In this document: in pieces, positions 1-10,838 of the stretch
Layout of the letters: every line of letters starts with the position of its first letter
How positions within the stretch are numbered: position 1 is the stretch's first letter
From: Rhizomys pruinosus
Taxonomy: Eukaryota; Chordata; Mammalia; Rodentia; Spalacidae
Assembly (NCBI GenBank): GCA_009823505.1
Contig: VZQC01010433.1
Location: 358,762-422,761, forward strand
Length of the DNA stretch: 64,000 bases
Direction of reading: 5' to 3'
Translations under genes and position numbers: made by a program
The notes under the pieces: generated by a model
Databases searched by the model: none
What the model saw: only the letters and a program-made list of their open reading frames with translations
Told to the model about the DNA's origin: nothing

Positions 1-74
1 AGAGCTCAAATTACTAAAACTCCATGACTAAAGAGAGGGCTCACTGCTGACCTTCTAGAAGCAAAAAGATCTAA

Positions 75-291
75 AAATATTTTGTTTATTATTTTCACTT
101 TATGTGTATGTATATATTGCCTGCATGCATGTAAGTGCACCCATGTCATACAATGCTCACAGATGGCAGAAGAAGACATCAGATCCCCTAGAAGCAGAGT
201 TATGAATGATTGCAAGCCACCATGTGGGTGCTGGTATTTAATCCTGGATCTTCTGCAAGAACACCCAGCACTTGGCCATCTCTTGAACACC
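75..291 (-). repeat. B2 SINE
   Basis: B2 retroposon read on the minus strand: the T-rich end (complement of the A-rich tail) lies at about 75-95 and the tRNA-like head at about 275-291. The segment CCACCATGTGGGTGCTGG at 229-246 is the complement of the conserved B2 core. It is moderately diverged. No function is implied for the small frames across it. Confidence 0.85.
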
Positions 292-654
292 AACAAAAAA
301 AATTTTGACAGAGTTTGAATAATGGTATAACAGCATCAGGTGACCAAAGTGAAATAAAAATGCCTACAAAGACATGTGCTGTGGAATCAACTTGAGAAGA
401 AAGAAGAAACCTCAATTTAAAACAAAACAGAATTAATCATTTCCATGCTTCCTGCAAACCAATGCCCAGGGCTATGTGGTCTCCACTGGTGAATTCTAGA
501 ACACATCTAAAGGATGATGCCTGCCAATCCTTCACAAACTCTTCCAAAACTGAGAGGAAATACTTCTCAGCTAATTCTGTGAGGGTAGAATTAGTCTACA
601 ATAAAACTAGACAAAGACTACTAATAATGATAATAATAATATAATTCATATGAC
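292..654. other. No gene seen
   Basis: A/T-rich unique sequence with no recognisable exon, RNA or repeat apart from a short (ATA)n-like patch near 625-645. Confidence 0.5.
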
Positions 655-910
655 CATACTGGCAAAATTCCTCAACAATTTTCTATCAGACCACATCTAA
701 CAGTCTAAAAAAACCACTAACAATGATTAAGTAGGATCTATCCCAGAATTCAAGATTCAATACGTGTGAAGTAATAACTGCAATGTACCACATTAGTAAA
801 ATAAAGGACAAAACCAATCATTTCAACAGATGCAGCAGCTTTTTCATCATAAAAATATTTAATGAGAAATACTTCAACCTGATAAAGGATGTCTAGTAAT
901 TCCTTAAGAT
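655..910 (+). mobile_element. L1 ORF2 fragment (old)
   Basis: Decayed piece of the LINE-1 reverse transcriptase region. The stretch around 795-900 keeps the order of the L1 segment that follows the RT fingers (AAAATAAAGGACAAAACCA, then a relic of the 'DAEKAFD' region). Frames are interrupted by stops and indels. It is an old, 5'- and 3'-truncated copy. Confidence 0.6.
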
Positions 911-1104
911 TTCTCAAAGAAACCATTTGGTTCATGTGAGCTCTGACATTGAACTGTGTCCATTAATGCTGATGGCTAGCCAAGTCTGGCCAGTTATACA
1001 TCCCTTGAACTTAAAATTTAGTTCATATTTTTGGTTGTTTCCTTAAGAAGGGCTCTGTATTTCAAATCACTCACATTGAAGAGGATTCCTTTTATGATAT
1101 TGAT
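911..1104. other. No gene seen
   Basis: Short unique spacer between an L1 fragment and an MLT1-like LTR. Confidence 0.4.
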
Positions 1105-1690
1105 AGGAGTTGAATTATTATCCCCTCTTTACCATCCCCCCTCAAATGTATGTTGGAATTCTAATCTTTACTACCTCAGCATGTGCTGTGTTTAGCGATA
1201 AGAACATTTTCTTTTCCTTCCTTCCTTCCTTCCTTCCTTCCTTTCTTTTTTCCTTCCTTCCTTCCTTCCTTCCTTCCTTCCTCCCTCCTTCCCTCCCTTC
1301 CTTCCTTTTTATTAACTTTCTGCTAAAAACTATTACTATTAAGACATAAGATCTTTGCAGAAGTAGTAAATTCACTGAAGGAAGAAACTCAATCCGGAAC
1401 TGGTGTCACTACAGAAAGGAAGATTTGGCACCAATGTGCACACCAGAGGAGCACAATGGGAGGCTGAAGGCGATGACCAGAGTAGTGGTTCCTTAAACCA
1501 GGCCACACCAGAGATTGCCACTGGGCATGCAAAGCTGGGATGAGTGTGGAGCAGAAGCTTCTTCATAACCCTAAGCAGGAACCAATCCAGAGCCCTCCCT
1601 CGGGCTGGCACACCTTAGCACCATGGAATAGCACAGTTCTGCTATGCAAACCACACAGTTCATGGCACCATGGCATGATGACCCTGAATA
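1105..1690 (+). mobile_element. MLT1/MST-like MaLR LTR
   Basis: Old ERVL-MaLR solo LTR. The start (TTGAATTATTATCCCC, then ATGTATGTTGGAATTCTAAT and TACCTCAGCATGTG) follows the MLT1/MST order, and the end near 1600-1690 keeps a diverged 'CACACAGTTCATGGCACC' terminus. A CCTT tract has expanded inside it at 1211-1310. Boundaries are approximate because of divergence. Confidence 0.6.
1211..1310. repeat. (CCTT)n microsatellite
   Basis: About 100 bp of imperfect TTCC/CCTT repeats on the plus strand, interrupted by TTTCTTTTTT near 1240. The Pro/Leu/Ser-rich and Lys/Glu/Arg-rich frames here are artefacts of this tract. Confidence 0.97.
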
Positions 1691-1993
1691 CTAATCCTGA
1701 AGTCCTTGGTTTATTTATTTGTTGAAAATATCTGGCAAAATAATCAGCATGAAGTGGTCTCATTTCAAAATGTGGACTGAGAACCAAGGGCCAATTCCAA
1801 CCTTTTCCTAAACATGAAAGTAGCAGATGTATGTGAGAGAAATGGAGGCTGATGTGCAGTTCAAAAATAACACCCAGGTATTTGTTACAGTAGAGAACAT
1901 CTTAAGATAGAAACTGGAGCTTAAAACGTGTTGGGACAAGAGATATTAACAATGGCATTGTTTGCTTTACATATTCACAATAATCAAAGTGGA
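1691..1993. other. No gene seen
   Basis: Unique sequence without recognisable features. Confidence 0.4.
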
Positions 1994-2130
1994 AAGCCAA
2001 GCAGAGTAGCTAACAGCTGCAATCCAAGCTCTTAGGAAGCTGAGGTAGAAGGGGTTCTGTGACTTGGAGACCAATCTGGGCTATAGCCTAAAACCATGTC
2101 AACCCAAATAAATAAAATTAAAAAACAGAA
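1994..2130 (+). repeat. B1/B4-like SINE (old)
   Basis: Diverged 7SL-type SINE: 'AGCTAACAGCTGCAATCC', 'GGAAGCTGAGGTAGAAGG' and 'ACCAATCTGGGCTATAG' keep the order of B1-family promoter-box and core segments, followed by an A-rich tail. An early B1 or B4 copy. Confidence 0.6.
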
Positions 2131-2542
2131 AAAAGGAAATAACAGTATGATTTAAGGGAGACTTTTCAGTGTCATGAACCTATCCACTGACCTTTGTTCT
2201 CTGAAGTCAAACAACAGATTACTTCCTACAAGGCAGCCATCCAGCCCTGTCATGCTCTCTGCTAGGAAAACTCCTCTTGTCCTTAGGAAGCTAGTAGAAC
2301 AGGAGACTAGAGAACTTACACAAGGCCTCAGTTCAGCCAGGCAAAAGGTAGTTTAAAATCATGATGCTCTGGGGAATAATGATGGATATGAGTGGAGACT
2401 TGAAAAATCACCTTAGGTAACATGAAGACCCAACACTGCCATAGCACCTGGCAGTGGCGAGTCTAGCATGACCTGCTCTGTCTCCATTGTGGCATAGCAC
2501 TACACTGGCTGTATGTCTCCCTGCCTTGCCACATGCTATGGG

Positions 2543-2544
<2 letters not shown>
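2131..2544. other. No gene seen
   Basis: Unique sequence. A 60-codon frame at 2174-2356 resembles nothing I recognise. Confidence 0.4.

Positions 2545-2588
<44 letters not shown>
2545..2588. repeat. (GT)n microsatellite
   Basis: About 22 uninterrupted GT dinucleotides. Confidence 0.98.
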
Positions 2589-2593
<5 letters not shown>

Positions 2594-2595
2594 CC

Positions 2596-3012
2596 ATCTC
2601 CAACATCCATGTTTTGAAGTCCTCTAAGGGGTGATTAGGTCTCTCCTAAATAGGATTAGTGCCCTTATAAAAGAATTATAAGCCTACCATGGTGGCCAGC
2701 TCCTGTAACCCTGAAATACAGAAACTGAGGCAGGATTGAGGGTGGCCTGGTCTGTATAGTAGCAAGACAATGATTTAAGCAAAACGAGCACAACAATAAG
2801 ACAAAACAAGCCATAAACCAAACCTGAAAGACCCATCTGCCCCTTTCTCCATGTGAAAGCATAGTGAACCACAGTCAGCAGTAAGGAAGGTAGCTCTAAC
2901 CGGGTCCCGTCTGCCAGATACGGATCTAAGACTTTCCACCCCAAAGTTACAGAAACAAATTGTTGCTGCTTATTAACTACACAGTCTATGGTTCTCTGTT
3001 ATGCCACCCCAA
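2596..3012 (+). mobile_element. MST/MLT1-like MaLR LTR, split by a SINE
   Basis: The left part (GGTGATTAGGTCTCTCC, then ATTAGTGCCCTTATAAAAGA at 2631-2676) carries the LTR TATA-box region. The right part (2835-3012) ends with 'CACAGTCTATGGTTCTCTG' and 'TTATGCCACCCCA', typical of MaLR LTR ends. A B1-like SINE at 2681-2812 interrupts it just downstream of the TATA region. The LTR is therefore older than that SINE. Confidence 0.65.
2681..2812 (+). repeat. B1-like SINE inside an LTR
   Basis: AGCCTACCATGGTGGCCAGC matches a diverged B1 head, followed by 'GAAACTGAGGCAGGATTGAG' and 'GGTGGCCTGGTCTGTATAG', then an A-rich tail. Confidence 0.65.
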
Positions 3013-4226
3013 AGAGACAAAACCTTTACGTGGCCCAATTCCCACCTGGTCCCCTTGCCATTCTGCCCATTCAGCGAGTATCCTCTAATTCATGAGTCTA
3101 TTTAAATTAGCCAGAGGCAATTTCTGTTTCTACAAAGAAGGCTGATATGAATCACTAACTAAAATTAACTGTATCAATTCCCTATACTCAAATTAAGATC
3201 TAGTTCTATTTCTATGAAAATTTATGAAAATAACTTTTTGCTTAAATATCTGAGCTTTATTTGGGGCTATAAAATATATTCTTCATGTGAAATTTGCTAG
3301 GAGAGTATGTTATTACAGAAACTAATTGATCGTGATTTTTTTTAACTTCTTAAACAAGGAACAATTAAATTAACCTCAGAACTTGATAGTACTGCAATTA
3401 TCTCCTTAAAATTCAATTTTCTTTGATGCCTACCTTCAAAAGAAATGCAATACTCCATTGGTCTGTGATTGAAAGCTGTCAGCAGAGTCCATAGTGGGAT
3501 CCGCATCATAGATTCATTCTTCTTATCACAACAACAACACAAGTATGAGTGTTGGATTTGTACACGTAGGCCTTTGACTCTCAGAACAACATTGCACAAA
3601 CCCCAGGCTCTGCAGTCAGTCACTTGTGGCATTGTCCAAGTGGAGACCTCGTGATGTGACTTGAGAGCAACAGAATCATGCCAGGTCATTCATCTACAGG
3701 TAGAAACACAAACCCCATTCCTATCTGTTGCCAGCATTTTATTTTTTTTTTCCGTAAGCTAATAAGGAATTTGCTACAAGTTTATAATTATGTGGTTACT
3801 GTGAAAAAAAAAGTGACAGCTTTTTTTTCAAGGTGATTAAAAACATTGTTTATCCTGGACTGGAATATGGTAGGATTCATCATGTGGACTGGCATTCTGC
3901 CTGCAGCCATATGCCGTCTGTCATTTTCTTTAATGAAGTTTGCATCAATTACAGGAAGCACCAAATGCTGTGTAACTGGTAGAGTTGTACTTAGGCTCAT
4001 CAACACTTGATGTCACTTCTGTGGAAACTCATCTACCCAAATCTGTCTAGTGAAAACTGTAGGATGCTCTGGTCCCACAGGCCAGGAGAGTATCCGGCAA
4101 GTACTGAAAAGACAGAGTTCATGAACTAGTGCAGAGAAAAGAGACAAACAGGAGGAGATCTGCTGACCTTTCAGAGCTGTCACTAGGCTGCTGATCCCAA
4201 CACATTCAGAATTTGGCAGTGGTGAT

Positions 4227-4228
<2 letters not shown>
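3013..4228. other. No gene seen
   Basis: About 1.2 kb of A/T-rich unique sequence. The 115-codon minus frame at 3342-3689 has no domain, no homology I recognise and no splice or promoter context. Confidence 0.5.
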
Positions 4229-4285
<57 letters not shown>

Positions 4286-4286
4286 A
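4229..4286. repeat. (TC)n(TG)n microsatellite
   Basis: About 22 TC units followed by about 6 TG units, giving the Arg/Glu-rich minus frame seen here. Confidence 0.97.
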
Positions 4287-4770
4287 GGGAATTCTAGCAT
4301 TGTTTAAAACAATGAAGTAGTGATATTACTAACTCAAGACAAATAATTAAAAAATAAATAGGTCTTTGAAATTAAGAGCAAATTTGTTCTTCTCCTTAAA
4401 TGTTATTGGTCTAATTGACTGAAATCATTTCACTTTGTCTGTGAAAGACAAAAACTGTAAGGTAAATAGTGAACTCCCAGTTTAAATTTATTTGAAATGA
4501 AGTAATGCTTTAAAGTATTCTAGAACTCCTTTATCTTTCAAAGTTATTTCTCTAAACTTCCTGATCTTCATCTAATTCCTTTTAATCATAAAATTCTCAA
4601 CATAAAAGGAGTCTAGCCTAAAGTGGTGAGGTGACCACATCTCACACTAAACATATGGAATCACTTCTGTTCCACATTTATCTTTTCAAAATGTCAATTA
4701 ATAAAATGTTGACGACTCTGGTAAAGCATCCACTACCCACCATTCCACCTCCACAGGGTGTATTAGTAGC
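4287..4770. other. No gene seen
   Basis: A/T-rich unique sequence without recognisable features. Confidence 0.4.
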
Positions 4771-5113
4771 TGTGGTGGTTTGAATGACAGGGATCCCATA
4801 GGCTCCAAGTATCTGGACTTTTTGTCCCCAGTTGGTGGCACTGTTTTGGGAGGTCTTAGTGTGGCCATGCAGGAAGAAGCTCATCACTGGGGGTGGGCTT
4901 AGACAGTTCAAAAAGATTTGCCAATCTTCATTCTCACTCTGCTTCCTGTGCCTGCTTGAAGATGTGAACCTCTGCTTTCGGCTCTGACACATCCTGCCTC
5001 CCTGCCACTCTAATTTCCGAGAACCCTCAATCTTAGCCCAAATAATCTCTTCCTTTTATAAATTCCCTTGGTTGTGGGGATTCTATCACAGCAAGAGAAA
5101 CGTGACTAATACA
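4771..5113 (+). mobile_element. ORR1-like MaLR solo LTR
   Basis: Complete LTR of a non-autonomous ERVL-MaLR element. It begins TGTGGTGGTTTGAATGA and ends GTGACTAATACA, so it has the TG...CA termini. Inside are the polyadenylation/TATA-like block 'CTTCCTTTTATAAATTCCC' and 'TCTATCACAGCAAGAGAAA'. The flanks GTAGC (4766-4770) and GTACC (5114-5118) match at 4 of 5 positions, consistent with a 5-bp target duplication. No internal region is attached, so it is a solo LTR. Confidence 0.8.
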
Positions 5114-5260
5114 GTACCCCACATGTTCATATGGTTTCATGAGCTCCCCCTTTTCTTGATCTACAAAGCAATCTTCCCTCAATTTTCCTTTGCTCTACCA
5201 CCTCTGAATAGATTTTTATTATTACCGAAAATCATTTGTGTGAAAAGTTCCCAGTGTTGC
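5114..5260. other. No gene seen
   Basis: Unique sequence between two repeats. Confidence 0.3.
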
Positions 5261-5540
5261 TTGTCAGGCATTTGTAACAAATACCTAAAAAAAAAAAAAG
5301 ATTAAGGAGGAAAAGATTTATTTTGTCTTACAGTTCCCGGAGTTTCTGTCACCCTGGCTGGAAGGGCAAGGTGGAGACATCGGCTTCCATGATACCACCC
5401 AGGAACCAGAGAGAAAATGCTTACAAATGGCCTGGCCTTCTATCCCAAAAACCCTTTATTCTAACCATCCTTGTCTGCAGGATCATGCTATCTACATTCA
5501 GGGCAGGACTTCTCCATTAGATAATCCTCTCTGGAAGTTC
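5261..5540. repeat. Rodent interspersed repeat, family uncertain
   Basis: GGAGGAAAAGATTTATTTTG, 'GGCTGGAAGGGCAAGGTGG' and 'CATTCAGGGCAGGACTTCTC' follow the order of a repeat common in rodents. I cannot give a reliable family name. Confidence 0.5.
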
Positions 5541-6180
5541 CCTGACAGAAAAAGCAGATAAAATGGTAATTATTTGGTAAGTATTTTCTCCTATTTTTTT
5601 TTCTAAACTATTTTTTGTTTTCTTTGAGTACTGCCATCAAATTGCTTAGATGTTCTATGACCTTGAAACTTCTATTATACTTTTTATTTCTTTTAGGTTT
5701 TCATCTACACTAACTTTTTAGATGCCATATGTCAGTTGTTTTTATATGCCTGGCTTGCTTTACTTCATATCCCTTTAAGCTTATCTGTGTTATAGATACT
5801 ACTTGCATTGGCACATTGAATCCTCACACAACTTGGAGAAGTTTTTATCTTCAAGTTTATCTGAACAAAGTATCAAAAGGGTACAGACATTAATTTTCTC
5901 AAAATACCATGCAGAGATTCATTTGACAGTTTCAAGAAAAACCAAAAATATGCATTGCATAGAATACCAGTATTATACATGCACATTGAGACATGAATAG
6001 ACAAACTCTCATGTGTGTAAGAGAAAAAGATGAAGATGTTCCAACTACAATTTTTACAAAAGGAAAACACAAGACAACCTGGAAACCATTTGCATTACCT
6101 AGCAACATAGTGAACGAGCATGTCACGATGTGTTCATAGATCATAACAATAATCCAGTGGTTTAAAACTATGATAAAGAA
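5541..6180. other. No gene seen
   Basis: A/T-rich unique sequence. Frames overlapping here (65 and 101 codons) resemble no known protein. Confidence 0.45.
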
Positions 6181-6309
6181 AGCTGGATGTAGTGGTGCAC
6201 TCGGGAGGCAGAGGCAGTCAGATCTCTGTGAGTTCAAGGCCAGCCTGGTCTACAGAGTGAATTCCAGGCCGGCTGGGGCTATAGGGAGACCCTGTTTCAA
6301 AAAAAAAAG
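6181..6309 (+). repeat. B1 SINE with internal deletion
   Basis: Plus-strand B1. The head runs 'AGCTGGATGTAGTGGTGCAC' straight into 'TCGGGAGGCAGAGGCAG', so about 20 bp covering 'CTTTAATCCTAGCAC' are missing. The 3' half carries the B1 signature of this genome, 'GGCTGGGGCTATAGGGAGAC', then an A tail. Confidence 0.9.
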
Positions 6310-6999
6310 ATAAAGAATAATATGTATCAACATGGGTTTATCTTAAAAACATGTTGTGAGATCAACAAGATGTATAGAGACATAATAGAAAATTATATGA
6401 CTTTTAATGGACATAAATATTATATTATGCTTTTCTGCTTTGCATACTATATATGTAAGGCACATGAATACATGGAGAGAAAACATTATACACCAATTTG
6501 CATATCAGATGCCTAGGAGTGGGAGGAGAATGAGTTTCTGGAGGGATGAAAAGAATCTCATGAGTGTCATTACATACAGATGTGAGAACATTATAGTGTT
6601 TTGCAAATAAAATAATCGTTGTTTGAACAAAATGATATTAAACACATTTTATATTAACTCTGAGTATACTTTTTTAAAAACATAAACAGTAGGATTAAAA
6701 AAAATGAACATTTGACTTGAAGAAAAACATTTTTATATAAAAGCCAACATAAATGAAATTGACCTAAATTTGAATATCTGGATAATGTGGATTCGAAAAT
6801 GACAATCAATAAATTTTAAATGGGTATGATTTTTGAAAATATATATTAAATATTTGAAAATATGTTTGAAAAGTTTGAAAAGTGTCTAAAATGTTTAGAA
6901 GTATAAAATAAAGTGATAATATATTTCCTATATTAGTATAGGAAGCTCTTATAAATTAAGAAAGATACAGAAAATTCAATGTAAAATGCACATGCTTTC
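6310..6999. other. No gene seen
   Basis: Very A/T-rich unique sequence. It may include further decayed L1, but nothing can be assigned by eye. Confidence 0.4.
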
Positions 7000-7251
7000 A
7001 AAAATAGTACAGACTTCTCTCAAAAAAATTAAACACAGAATTACCACATGTCCCAAAAATTTGAGTCATGGATTTATACTCAAAATGTTTGAAAGATCTC
7101 ATAGAGTTACTTGCAAATCATGTTCATCACAAGGCTACTGCCAATAGCCAAAAGGCAGAAGTTATCCAAGAGCTCACTGAAAGATGAAAAGATAACACAT
7201 AATGTAGATATAAAATGAAATACTAGTGAGCTTCTAAAAAGCAGAAAATCA
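7000..7251 (+). mobile_element. L1 3' end, part 1 (old L1M-like)
   Basis: Diverged ORF2 C-terminal region of a mammalian-wide L1. 'CAGAATTACCACATGTCCC', 'TCATGTTCATCACAAGGCTA' and 'CAATAGCCAAAAGGCAGAAG' keep the L1M order. The copy continues at 7491 after a B2 insertion. Confidence 0.75.
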
Positions 7252-7490
7252 GGGCTTGAGAGACAGCTCAGTGGTTGAGAGCAGTGGCTACTCTAGCAGA
7301 GGACTGGGGTTCTGTTCCCAGCACCCACATTCCCAGCACCTAACAACCATTCTTTACTCCAGTTCTAGGGAATCTAATCCCTCTCCTGGCCTCTGCAGGC
7401 ACTACACACATGTGGTACACTTACATACATGCAGGCCAAAACATACACATCAAATAAAAATAAATAAACCCAAAAATAATTTTTTTTAAT
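7252..7490 (+). repeat. B2 SINE inserted in L1
   Basis: Head GGGCTTGAGAGACAGCTCAG, then 'GTGGTTGAGAGCAGTGGCTA' and an A/T-rich tail. The flanks AGAAAATC (before) and AGAAATCC (after) look like a weak target-site duplication. Its position inside the L1 shows that the L1 is older. Confidence 0.9.
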
Positions 7491-7850
7491 TTAAAGTAAG
7501 AAATCCTATTATATGCTATAACATGGATGAACATTGAAAACATTATGCTAAGTGAATAGCTAGCCCATTCCAAAATAAATGTGCTGTTTCATTGATGTAA
7601 GATATCTAAAGAACTCAGCATTATAGAAATAGAGAATAAAATTGGGACAGGCATAAGGAAAAGGGGGAGTTTTTTGATGAACACAGAAATTCAGTTTTAC
7701 AAATGAAAATGTTCTAGCCAGCGGTGGCAAAAGAGGGTGAATATACTTATTATTGCTGAACTACATAATGAAAAGTAGTTAAAAAGGTAAGTGTTGTTTG
7801 ATGTTTTGCAACATTTAATAAATTTATATGAATTTCCATGTTTGTATAAT
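7491..7850 (+). mobile_element. L1 3' end, part 2
   Basis: Continuation of the same L1M-like copy: 'TATAACATGGATGAACATTG', 'CATTATGCTAAGTGAATAGC' and then 3'UTR-like sequence with 'GAAATTCAGTTTTACAAATG'. Non-coding and decayed. Confidence 0.7.
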
Positions 7851-8230
7851 TCTGCTTCATAAATTTAACATAAAGAAATGACTACCGCACATGAACACAG
7901 ACATAGGTACAAGACCTTGTGTTTTAATTTGGCAAGTAATATAAAAGCAAGATGTAATCTTCATTCAGAGAGATGACACAGTCAGATATTAGGATGCTCT
8001 GTGAAGTCCTAGGTTAGGATGGATTGGAAATGAGGTTCAAAATGAGTGAATAAATAAGGAAAATTCCCCAGAACCATATACTGAGTTTTTTTCTTCTATA
8101 AGCAAGTATTCATGTTTTTATCCACGAAAGGAAAGGGGAGAATGGGAAATTATTTTAGGAATAGCCTCCTTGGTTTGTTTTTCTACAACCAGCAGAGGAA
8201 AATTTGAGGTTCCAAGCCTTTAAATTTTCC
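7851..8230. other. No gene seen
   Basis: Unique sequence. Confidence 0.4.
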
Positions 8231-8352
8231 AGGGTATGGTTGTGCATACCATTACTCTCAGCACTGGAGAGGCAAATGCAGATTAAAAATCTGTCTGTTG
8301 GAAGCCAGCCTGGTCTACATAGTGAGATCCTGACTACAAAAAAAGAAAAAAA
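8231..8352 (+). repeat. B1-like SINE (diverged)
   Basis: AGGGTATGGTTGTGCATACC, 'AGCACTGGAGAGGCAAATGC' and 'GCCAGCCTGGTCTACATAGT' mark a diverged B1, followed by an A-rich and (CA)n tail. Confidence 0.75.
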
Positions 8353-8628
8353 ACACATGCACACACACACACAAAACAAACAACAAAAGCAACAACAAAA
8401 TAAGCACAGCCTGTAAACCAGGCCTCCCCTGCCCATGCAGTCCCAGATCCTTCTTTTAGCTACCTAATTTCTAATGGAATGGTGGTTTAAATAAGGAATA
8501 TTCCCCATAAGCTCCAACCATTTGAATACTTAGCCTCCTCATGGAGGTGCTCTTTGGGATGTTTGGGTGGTATAGGCTTGCCGGAGGGCTCACATCACTG
8601 CAGGTGGGCTTTAAGATTGTTTAGCCTT

Positions 8629-8878
8629 GGGGCTGGAGAGATAGCCTAGTGGTTAAGAGCACCGACTGCTCTTGCAGAGGACCTGCATTTGATCCCCAGC
8701 ACCCACATGGCGGCTGAGAACTGTCTGTAACTCCAATTCCAGGAGAACTCCAGTTCCAGGGGAATCCGACACCCTCCTCTGACCTCCACGGCATTGCATG
8801 ACACCGGTGCACAAACCTACATGCAGACAGTACATTCATACACGAACAAAAAATAAATAAAATAAAATAAAAAAAAAA
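8629..8878 (+). repeat. B2 SINE inserted in a MaLR LTR
   Basis: Typical head GGGGCTGGAGAGATAGCCTA and A-rich tail. A 16-bp target-site duplication, AGATTGTTTAGCCTTG (8614-8629) and AGATTGCTTAGCCTTG (8879-8894), flanks it with one mismatch. It belongs to the CpG-containing B2 type that recurs in this window. Confidence 0.95.
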
Positions 8879-8966
8879 GATTGCTTAGCCTTGCCCTACT
8901 TCCAGTGTGCCCTCTGTTTCCTGTGACTGCTTAAAGACTTGAAAGCTTGGGTTTCTGCTCTGGGTG

Positions 8967-8969
<3 letters not shown>

Positions 8970-9034
<65 letters not shown>
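8970..9034. repeat. (TC)n microsatellite
   Basis: About 32 TC units inside the LTR, at the place where related LTRs carry a short TCTCTC run (compare 15021-15041). Confidence 0.97.
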
Positions 9035-9040
<6 letters not shown>

Positions 9041-9519
9041 GATGGACTGTGGTCCCTCTGGAAATGTAAGCCAAAGAAAATCTTCCTTTTATAACTGCTT
9101 TGGTTATGGCATTTTATCACAGAAAAGAAGCTAATATAGACGTTAGTACTAGAGAGCTGAGTTGCTGAGAACTTGATCATGTTGGATTTTGAAAGAATAT
9201 GTGAAAGACTTTGGAAGTTTAGACTAGAAAAGTGATTGAACAACATAAGCAGAGCTTAATGGGCCATTCCAGTAAGAGACTAAAAGAAAATAGTGCTGAG
9301 ACCAATGGACTTCCCGAGAAAGATGGAAGCAAGAACCTAAACAACTGGAAAATTTGGCAAAGAATCTGGCTGCCTTTGCCTGAGGCTGGAGAAGTTCCCA
9401 GAGGCTAAATTAAAATGCAATGGACTTACTTCTCATCCACCTGTGCCCCTTTTCTAAGCCTAGGGAACAATCTGCGGAAGAGGGGGCGTGGTAGAATGTA
9501 AAGGCTGCGATTGGTGTGA

Positions 9520-9900
9520 ACGGTGAAACTACAGCGATGTAGTCTGGACACTCATTTGATCAACTTGATTGAACAAACAACCTGTCACCCCCCACTGAAT
9601 GGTGGGACTGTGGGGGTTTGGGCACAACAGTCTATAGATTGGTTTTGCACGAAGGATGCTTATACTCATGGATTATCACTTATAGCTAAACAGAAAAAAA
9701 AAAAAAAAAACAAAAAAACAAAACCTGAAAGATGCAGGACATTTATGGCAGAATTCATGAGCTTTGGTGGGGTTGGGGGATGGGGGGGTGGGGTTGGGGG
9801 GAAAGGGAAAGGGAAACATTATGCCTGATCTGGACATTGGAAAAAATGATTGTACGACAATGCACCAAAACCATACATACAAAATTAAATTTAAAAAAAA
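9520..9900 (+). repeat. G-rich retroposon 3' end, diverged copy
   Basis: Shares 'GAAAGATGCAGGACA', 'TTATGGCAGAATTCATGA', a G-rich run and a short A/T-rich end with copies at 15310-15478 and 26483-26679. The upstream part (9520-9570) also resembles 31295-31345. Likely the 3' end of an L1-type element; oldest of the three copies. Confidence 0.5.
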
Positions 9901-10149
9901 TGCACTGGGACTAATTTCTTTGACACAGTAAATTTCAAAAGAGCCTAACATTGAATCTGTGGCTGTGGTTTACTAGTTGCCATTCTATTATGCAGCTCTA
10001 CATGGAAAAAGACCGGAATAGGGCAGAAGGAAAAACATTATGGTATGTAAGACGCTGGAAGGAAAAAAGAGCAACTAGGGGAAGTTGATGTTGCAACCAA
10101 GGGGCCCTGTGGCTGGAAGATTGGTCTCTGTTAGAAGCTGGAAAACACC

Positions 10150-10452
10150 GGGGGGCGGGAGGGGTGCCTAGCGGTTTTTAAAGAGCGGCCGGACCGCTCC
10201 TAAGAAGGAAACACCGGTGTTCGAGCCCCAAGCACCCACATGTTGGCCAAGAGCCGTCTGAAAACTCCAATTCCAGGGAGACAAACTCCAGCTCCCAGGC
10301 GGGGAATCCGAGGGGACCCTTCTTCTGAGCTCAGCTGCATTGGCCCACGGACACGGGTTGCAACAGACCTGCATGCAGTTACAGTTACCTGATCCACCAT
10401 TCACAGCAAATTAAATAAAAAAAAATACTAATTAAAAAACAAAAAAAAAAAA
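10150..10452 (+). repeat. B2 SINE, atypical/noisy
   Basis: B2 order is kept (CTAGCGG, then AGCACCCACATGTTGGCC, 'AACTCCAATTCCAGGGAG', 'GACCTGCATGCAGTTACAG', A-rich end). The head contains odd changes such as 'TTTTTAAAGAGCGGCCGGAC'. It lies in the MaLR internal region. The pattern could be uncorrected sequencing error. Confidence 0.8.
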
Positions 10453-10799
10453 GAAGATGAACCACCATTAAGGAGAGGGGGCCTCCAGCTTCTGCTGAAA
10501 CCCAACAAAGGGGAAGAGTGCCCTTCGGCGCAAAGACCCTGGCCACCTAAGCTTCCAAACTGGAAAAGAGGGAAAGCTAAGGGGTTTTTTCCGGCTCCTA
10601 GAAAAACAACCAGGAAACCAAGGCTGTCCCACTGGGAACCTGGGGAAAACAAGTGTGCAGCAAGCCCAAGCAGTGGAAGGCAGCCAGGGTCATTGAATAT
10701 TGAGGAAAACGCTACTTACTTCTGGGGTCCCATAAGTTTAAAGCCTCCTGTCACCTAAAGTTATTTGATCAGTAATCATTTGTGTCTCTATTTGATTGG

Positions 10800-10803
<4 letters not shown>

Positions 10804-10836
<33 letters not shown>
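10804..10836. repeat. (TA)n microsatellite
   Basis: About 16 TA units. Confidence 0.97.

Positions 10837-10838
<2 letters not shown>

Larger units (their letters stand above)
8478..9140 (+). mobile_element. ORR1-like MaLR 5' LTR, split by a B2
   Basis: LTR beginning near TGGTGGTTTAAATAAGG and ending 'TCACAGAAAAGAAGCTAATA' at about 9138. It is interrupted by a B2 at 8629-8878 and carries an expanded TC tract. It is followed directly by MaLR internal sequence, which makes it a 5' LTR rather than a solo LTR. Confidence 0.75.
9141..10705 (+). mobile_element. MaLR internal sequence (non-coding) with insertions
   Basis: Internal region of an ORR1/MT-type MaLR: 'AGAACTTGATCATGTTGG', 'AGCAGAGCTTAATGGGCCAT' and 'GAAAATAGTGCTGAG', then after an insertion 'TTATGCAGCTCTACATGG', 'GGCTGGAAGATTGGTCTCTG' and, after a B2, 'GCCACCTAAGCTTCC' and 'CAGTGGAAGGCAGCCAG'. 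MaLR elements lack retroviral genes and depend on ERVL enzymes; no open frame of note is present. The 3' part is missing. A G-rich retroposon fragment (to 9900) and a B2 (10150-10452) interrupt it. Confidence 0.6.

Noticed and set aside
4771..5113. Possible protein-coding retroviral remnant
   Set aside because: It is a solo LTR of a non-autonomous MaLR element; no viral gene is attached.
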